From positions 1 through 9,534 of the forward strand of contig DAOUXE010000021.1 of NCBI GenBank assembly GCA_030666765.1: a DNA stretch of 9,534 nucleotides, in the 5' to 3' direction. Origin of the DNA: Methanosarcinales archaeon (GTDB lineage: Archaea > Halobacteriota > Methanosarcinia > Methanosarcinales > Methanogasteraceae). The notes beneath the pieces are model-generated. The model saw only the letters and a list, made by a program, of their open reading frames with translations, had not been told where the DNA came from and made no database searches. Shown here piece after piece: positions 5,635 to 9,534 of this stretch (positions within the stretch are counted from its first letter, which is position 1; the number at the start of each line of letters is the position of its first letter). The position numbers and the translations under genes were made by a program.

Positions 5635-6837
5635 ATGAAAGTTGAAAAAGGCGAAAAGAATCCTTATGGATATCTTAACTACCCGCTATCGTTTGAAAAC
5701 GGAATCCTTGGAGATTCCCAGTATTTTGAAGATCTACTGGAAAACACGAGCACAAAGGGGGAACTCACCCTTCATACCAGTATACCCTTTTGTGATTCGA
5801 TATGCACATATTGTGGTGGTGGACGTAGGCTCGTTAAAACAAAGGATGCAGTAGAAAAATATCTGCAAGCATTAAAAGCAGAGGCTGAAAATTACTCCAA
5901 AACAAGATATATCAGTTCAAGCACTTTCAGCGCTGTGTACTTCGGAGGAGGAGGAACCCCAACCCTTTTATCATCTGAAGAGCTGTGTGATCTTTTGTCA
6001 CATTACAGAAACTGTTTTACTCTCGGTAAAAACGTGGAGATCACGGTGGAGAGTACAACTCACAACATGGATGAAGATAAGTTGGTAGCTCTATCAGATT
6101 ATGGCGTCAAACGACTATATTTTGGAGTTCAAACATTCAATGATGGCATACGAAAGATGTTTAATCGCACGGAGGATAGTAGAGTAGTGATTAAAAAGAT
6201 TAAAAATGCACATGAATTCGGCTATGATGTGCATATAGATTTGATGTATAATCTTCCCGGGCAAAGCGTGAAAATGTGGACGGAAGAACTGGAAAAGGCA
6301 ATTGATTTGAATATAGAGAGCATCAGCATCTTTCGCCTTCGCCCATACCCTCACTTAAAACTTGCAAAGATGTTGCAATCTGGCGAAATTCCCCCGATCA
6401 AAGGTGAAAATATAGCAAAAGAAATGTATATGGGGGCAACCGAGATTATGACAGAAGCGGGATACAAACAACAATCTGCGTCAAAATTTGTGTTACCTGG
6501 TAAAGAACTCATACATTTCGACCATGTTTTCAAGTATGATCGGGAACGGCTGGGACTTGGTGCTACCAACTGGTTCTGCAGTCTGCTTGGTACATATCTT
6601 TATAGAAATTTTGAGTCATTAGAGCGATATGCCGAATCAATAAAAAACGAAAAATTCCCCATAGCTGAAGGAGTGAGGTTATCAAAAGATGATGAAATGC
6701 GCAGAGCGATGATGAGAGGGCTGAATTCCGGTGTTGATATATCTGAATTTGAAAAGAGATTTGGCAGGATGCCAGAGGATGTTTTTCCTGAAACTATAGA
6801 CTCTCTGAGAAAACAGGGATTGATAATACTTGATTAA
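5635..6837 (+). CDS. HemN/HemW/HutW-like radical SAM protein
   Basis: This is a 400-residue radical SAM enzyme of the coproporphyrinogen-dehydrogenase-like superfamily, cytoplasmic. The 4Fe-4S/SAM motif is C53-x3-C57-x2-C60 in SIPFCDSICTYC, followed by GGG; HemN itself has a further Cys after the third, absent here. FGGGGTPT at 103-110 is the glycine-rich SAM motif, with ESTTHN near 139, the GVQTFN strand near 164-169 and DLMYNLPGQ at 202-210. The end (MMRGLNSGVDISEFEKRFG) matches the C-terminal domain of HemN/HemW proteins. The start ATG has GAGGT 9 nt upstream. The family covers porphyrinogen oxidation (HemN), heme chaperoning (HemW) and anaerobic heme-ring opening (ChuW/HutW); the sequence alone does not choose. 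The company of chelate-binding proteins and a CobN-like chelatase favours tetrapyrrole handling. The base composition is clearly more AT-rich than the chelatase gene next door. Confidence 0.85.
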   Translation: MKVEKGEKNPYGYLNYPLSFENGILGDSQYFEDLLENTSTKGELTLHTSIPFCDSICTYCGGGRRLVKTKDAVEKYLQALKAEAENYSKTRYISSSTFSAVYFGGGGTPTLLSSEELCDLLSHYRNCFTLGKNVEITVESTTHNMDEDKLVALSDYGVKRLYFGVQTFNDGIRKMFNRTEDSRVVIKKIKNAHEFGYDVHIDLMYNLPGQSVKMWTEELEKAIDLNIESISIFRLRPYPHLKLAKMLQSGEIPPIKGENIAKEMYMGATEIMTEAGYKQQSASKFVLPGKELIHFDHVFKYDRERLGLGATNWFCSLLGTYLYRNFESLERYAESIKNEKFPIAEGVRLSKDDEMRRAMMRGLNSGVDISEFEKRFGRMPEDVFPETIDSLRKQGLIILD

Positions 6838-6905
6838 CAAGAAATAAAATTGGCAAAATTAGCCATAACGCATGATGGATCTACAAAATTTCACAGCGAA
6901 TTCTT

Positions 6906-6920
6906 ACCAAAAATATAAAG
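6906..6920 (+). promoter_or_regulatory. Archaeal BRE/TATA promoter of the CobN-like gene
   Basis: ACCAAAAATATAAAG combines a purine-rich BRE-like segment with an AT-rich TATA core. A start about 25 nt downstream, near 6940, gives a leader of about 60 nt before the ATG at 7001. This is the best promoter candidate in the window and implies that the gene is transcribed separately from the radical SAM gene. Confidence 0.5.
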
Positions 6921-6988
6921 ATTCAAAATGGTGGTATGGGTAGCACCAAATCCAATGAGGTACAGTTACCCTGATTCTACCATTTATT

Positions 6989-6992
6989 GGAG
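6989..6992 (+). promoter_or_regulatory. Ribosome binding site deciding the CobN-like start
   Basis: GGAG lies 8 nt before ATG 7001 but only 2 nt before the in-frame ATG at 6995, so 7001 is the better start. Confidence 0.6.
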
Positions 6993-7000
6993 ACATGCAG

Positions 7001-9534
7001 ATGAACACAACAAAAATCGGAATAATAGAAGGTTACAACGGAGCTGTACTCCATACAATCGGCAGAGCAGCACGTGAACTTGAGGAATACAATATCGAGG
7101 TTCGGGCAAGGCATCAGGCAAACGAGATCGAAGATGAGTTCTGGCAGTGGCTGAGAAATGATGCAGACGCGATCTTCCTGTATGTCACCGGAAACGTTGA
7201 GAGTTTTGAGATCATCGAGGAGGTTGCAACAGACGCAAAGGTGCCGGTCTTCTCCACCGGAAGCGAGATGCAGCTTGCAAATGTGCCGCCCGATGTGCTT
7301 GCATCAGCACAGCAGTATCGTATGTGCGGGGGTGTTGCGAACATCAAGAATCTCATCCTGTTCATGGCACAGCACTGCAAGAAGAGCGCAGTAGAGCCGG
7401 CTCCACCGGAGGAACTGCCATGGGATGGGATATATCATCCTGATGCAGGGCAGACATTTAACTCTCCGGATGATTATAATGAATGGTACCGGCAGAAAGG
7501 GGATCATACCGCGGGCATCCTGTTCCATCGCACAGGCTGGCTCGAAGGCGATACCCTTGTGTGTGATGCCCTGATCAGGGAGTTTGAGGATAAAGGAATC
7601 AATGTACTCCCTGTATTCTCGCACGGATTTGAGAACACCGATCTTGGGATTGATGGCAACGATATTATTTTAAATAAATATTTTATGAAAGATGGAAAGC
7701 CCGTCATCGATATTCTCATAAACCTTAAGATGTTCTTCCTGCTTCCAAGAAGAGAAGGAGCGGATCATCCCACTGGCGACGCGGATATATTGAAGCGATT
7801 GAATGTACCGGTCATTCAGGCGATAATATCCTATTACAGGACAGAAACGGACTGGAGAGAGAGCGGAGATGGGCTTGATCCGAGCGGGATTGTGATAAAC
7901 GTCTCGATGCCTGAGTTTGATGGAACGATCGAGCCCACATTCGTCGGGGCAATAGAGCGAGTGGATGAGCCGACAACTGGGGCTCTATACAACAGGCACG
8001 TTCCGGTTATGGAACAGATCGTGTTCCTGGTTTCAAGAGCTGCCAGATGGATCCAACTGAAGGACATACCAAATTCGGAGAGGAAAATCGCACTCATACT
8101 GCTCAATTCACCATGCAAAGGCGTGGAAGCAACCATAGGCACGGCATTTGGACTGGATTCTCTTGAGAGCGTGGCACGTCTCCTCCACCGGATGAGAGAC
8201 GAGGGTTACGATCTCGGCGATGATATCCCAGAGAACGGTAAGGATCTGATTGATGAAATCCTTGAGAAGAAGGCGATAAGCGAATTCAGGTGGACCCCGA
8301 TCTCTGAAATCGTGAAGAAAGGCGGATCCTTCATGCTGCCCCGTGACAGATATCTCGAATGGTTCTCCGAATTCCCTGATCGTGTCAAGCGAGAACTGAT
8401 CGAGACATGGGGCGACCCGCGATCCGATTTCTCATCCCGGGGAAAAGCAGCACTTTCCGAGCCCGAGCTTGAAGAATGGGAATGGGCAAAGCTCAGCATG
8501 GGCTTATATGATGGCAAGATCGTGATCCCGGGTCTCAAATTCGGGAATGTCCTGATAGCGATCCAGCCGAAGAGGGGGTGTGCGGGCGCAAAATGCGATG
8601 GCGAGGTCTGCAAGATCCTCCATGACCCGCTCTGTCCGCCGCCGCACCAGTGGCTCGCCGTCTACAAATGGATCGAACACGAGTTTGGTGCGGATGCGAT
8701 CGTGCATGTCGGAACGCACGGGCTCCCTGAGTTCCTGCCCGGGAAGACTGTGGGCTTGTCAACGGAATGCTATCCGCAGATATCCATCGGAACGATTCCG
8801 CATCTGTACATCTATGATATCACCAACCCTATGGAGGCGACCATAGCCAAACGCCGCGGATACGCGACCATGGTCGATCACCTGCTTCCTGTGATGGCGC
8901 CATCCGGGCTCTATGAGGGGCTCGAAGATCTGGGCGATCTGCTCGCCGAGTACGGAAAGGCGAAGAGCACCAGTGATAATGCAAGGCTGCACTCGATATT
9001 CCATCTGATCGTGGATAAGGCAAAGGAAGTGAATCTCATCAGAGACGATCAGATGCAGGGTCATCCTGATCCGGATGACCGGGACAGAGTTGTGGATGAT
9101 CTGCACGGACAGCTGACGCTTCTGCGGGAGACCCAGATCAGGGATGGGATGCATATCTTAGGCTTTGCGCCCGAGGGCAGGGCTCTTGCAAATCTTCTGG
9201 TCTCGATACTCAGGTTTGATGTCGGCTCCTACACATCGATACGAAGGTGTATATTCGAATGCAAGGGCGCATCTTACGAGGATGTCATCGAGAACCCAAC
9301 CGTGCTCAACAAGTCCGGAAAGACAAACGGAGAACTGCTGGACGAAAGCACTGATACCGCTGTCGAGATCATGGAGGCGGTGGTGTCAAGAATAGAGAAC
9401 GGAGATGCGCCAGACGATTTCGAGATACGGGGAATTTGCAGGGAATCCATTGAAGAGATCATTGATCAGGACAAACTGGATGATCTGACCCGGGGGGTGC
9501 GGTTTGGAATGACACTCATTCCAAAGATCGTTTC
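7001..9534 (+). CDS. CobN/HmuS-type chelatase large subunit (partial, 3' end missing)
   Basis: This frame stays open from ATG 7001 to the window end, giving 844 residues of a protein usually about 1200-1300 long. CobN hallmarks are GIYHPDAG near 144-151, VPVIQAIISYYR near 270, VSMPEFDGTIEP at 301-312, AFGLDS at 382-387, GNVLIAIQPKRG ending at 526, HDPLCPPPHQ at 541-550, VHVGTHGLPEFLPGK at 568-582 and YDITNPMEATIAKRRG from 605. CobN is the porphyrin-binding subunit that inserts cobalt into hydrogenobyrinate a,c-diamide with AAA+ partners; relatives include ChlH/BchH and HmuS, linked to anaerobic heme use. The usual HGT-EWLPGK reads HGLPEFLPGK, and a cysteine cluster (C527, C532, C537, C545) sits between two conserved motifs, so this is a divergent subgroup and the name cobN is not certain. 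Its AAA+ partners are not in the window. The frame has no internal defects. Confidence 0.87.
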   Translation, partial: MNTTKIGIIEGYNGAVLHTIGRAARELEEYNIEVRARHQANEIEDEFWQWLRNDADAIFLYVTGNVESFEIIEEVATDAKVPVFSTGSEMQLANVPPDVLASAQQYRMCGGVANIKNLILFMAQHCKKSAVEPAPPEELPWDGIYHPDAGQTFNSPDDYNEWYRQKGDHTAGILFHRTGWLEGDTLVCDALIREFEDKGINVLPVFSHGFENTDLGIDGNDIILNKYFMKDGKPVIDILINLKMFFLLPRREGADHPTGDADILKRLNVPVIQAIISYYRTETDWRESGDGLDPSGIVINVSMPEFDGTIEPTFVGAIERVDEPTTGALYNRHVPVMEQIVFLVSRAARWIQLKDIPNSERKIALILLNSPCKGVEATIGTAFGLDSLESVARLLHRMRDEGYDLGDDIPENGKDLIDEILEKKAISEFRWTPISEIVKKGGSFMLPRDRYLEWFSEFPDRVKRELIETWGDPRSDFSSRGKAALSEPELEEWEWAKLSMGLYDGKIVIPGLKFGNVLIAIQPKRGCAGAKCDGEVCKILHDPLCPPPHQWLAVYKWIEHEFGADAIVHVGTHGLPEFLPGKTVGLSTECYPQISIGTIPHLYIYDITNPMEATIAKRRGYATMVDHLLPVMAPSGLYEGLEDLGDLLAEYGKAKSTSDNARLHSIFHLIVDKAKEVNLIRDDQMQGHPDPDDRDRVVDDLHGQLTLLRETQIRDGMHILGFAPEGRALANLLVSILRFDVGSYTSIRRCIFECKGASYEDVIENPTVLNKSGKTNGELLDESTDTAVEIMEAVVSRIENGDAPDDFEIRGICRESIEEIIDQDKLDDLTRGVRFGMTLIPKIV

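Larger units (their letters stand above)
6838..7000 (+). other. Spacer before the CobN-like gene
   Basis: No coding frame is evident. The spacer holds a good BRE/TATA candidate, then a leader with a 5-bp inverted repeat (TGGTG 6929-6933, CACCA 6944-6948) and a smaller GGTA/TACC hairpin (6959-6970). I see no cobalamin riboswitch. Confidence 0.5.

Noticed and set aside
5635..6837. Naming the radical SAM gene hemN (coproporphyrinogen III dehydrogenase)
   Set aside because: The extra HemN cysteine is absent, and archaea usually make heme by the siroheme route (Ahb), so that specific function is not supported.
6838..7000. Cobalamin riboswitch ahead of the CobN-like gene
   Set aside because: No B12-box-like sequence or suitable multi-helix layout is visible, and the leader after the likely promoter is only about 60 nt.
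8580..8846. Open frames in other phases inside the CobN-like gene (for example 8535-8762 and 8759-9154 on the minus strand)
   Set aside because: They are shadows of the long plus-strand frame, which carries continuous CobN-family motifs.

Overview
The window looks archaeal, most plausibly from a methanogen- or ANME-like euryarchaeon; the lineage is inferred from gene content and style, not proven. The signs are strong AAGGAGGT ribosome binding sites, AT-rich TATA-like promoter elements, FecB/BtuF-type binding proteins with dockerin-like repeats, and a CobN-type chelatase. All convincing genes lie on the + strand.

Layout. Positions 1-119 hold no confident gene, only a possible tail of a minus-strand gene. 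A broken FecE/BtuD-type ABC ATPase follows (120-500). It keeps the signature, Walker B, D-loop and H-loop but has lost its Walker A half, and upstream in-frame stops show that the loss is real rather than a window-edge effect. After a 243-nt non-coding gap with a possible promoter comes a tight four-gene cluster (744-5470): binding protein 1, an alpha/beta hydrolase, binding protein 2 and binding protein 3. Each binding protein has a Sec signal peptide, a two-repeat dockerin-like module directly after it, and a class III (BtuF/FhuD/FecB) metal-chelate binding domain. The N-terminal modules are almost identical even at DNA level, while the ligand-binding domains have diverged widely.

A spacer with two clear stem-loops (5471-5634) leads to a HemN/HemW/HutW-like radical SAM protein (5635-6837). 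A second spacer with a good BRE/TATA candidate (about 6906-6920) precedes a large CobN-family gene that starts at 7001 and runs off the window (844 codons seen). This CobN-like protein carries an unusual cysteine cluster where I would expect none in the canonical family.

Reading as a whole. Three binding proteins for metal chelates or tetrapyrroles, a radical SAM enzyme of the porphyrin-handling superfamily and a CobN/HmuS-like chelatase suggest a locus for capturing and processing an external tetrapyrrole or metallophore (corrinoid, heme or a related chelate). The permease is absent, the only ATPase is broken, and the AAA+ chelatase partners are not in view, so the binding proteins must feed a transporter encoded elsewhere. 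The dockerin-like modules suggest that they may be held on a surface scaffold or bind calcium. The substrate cannot be determined from the sequence.
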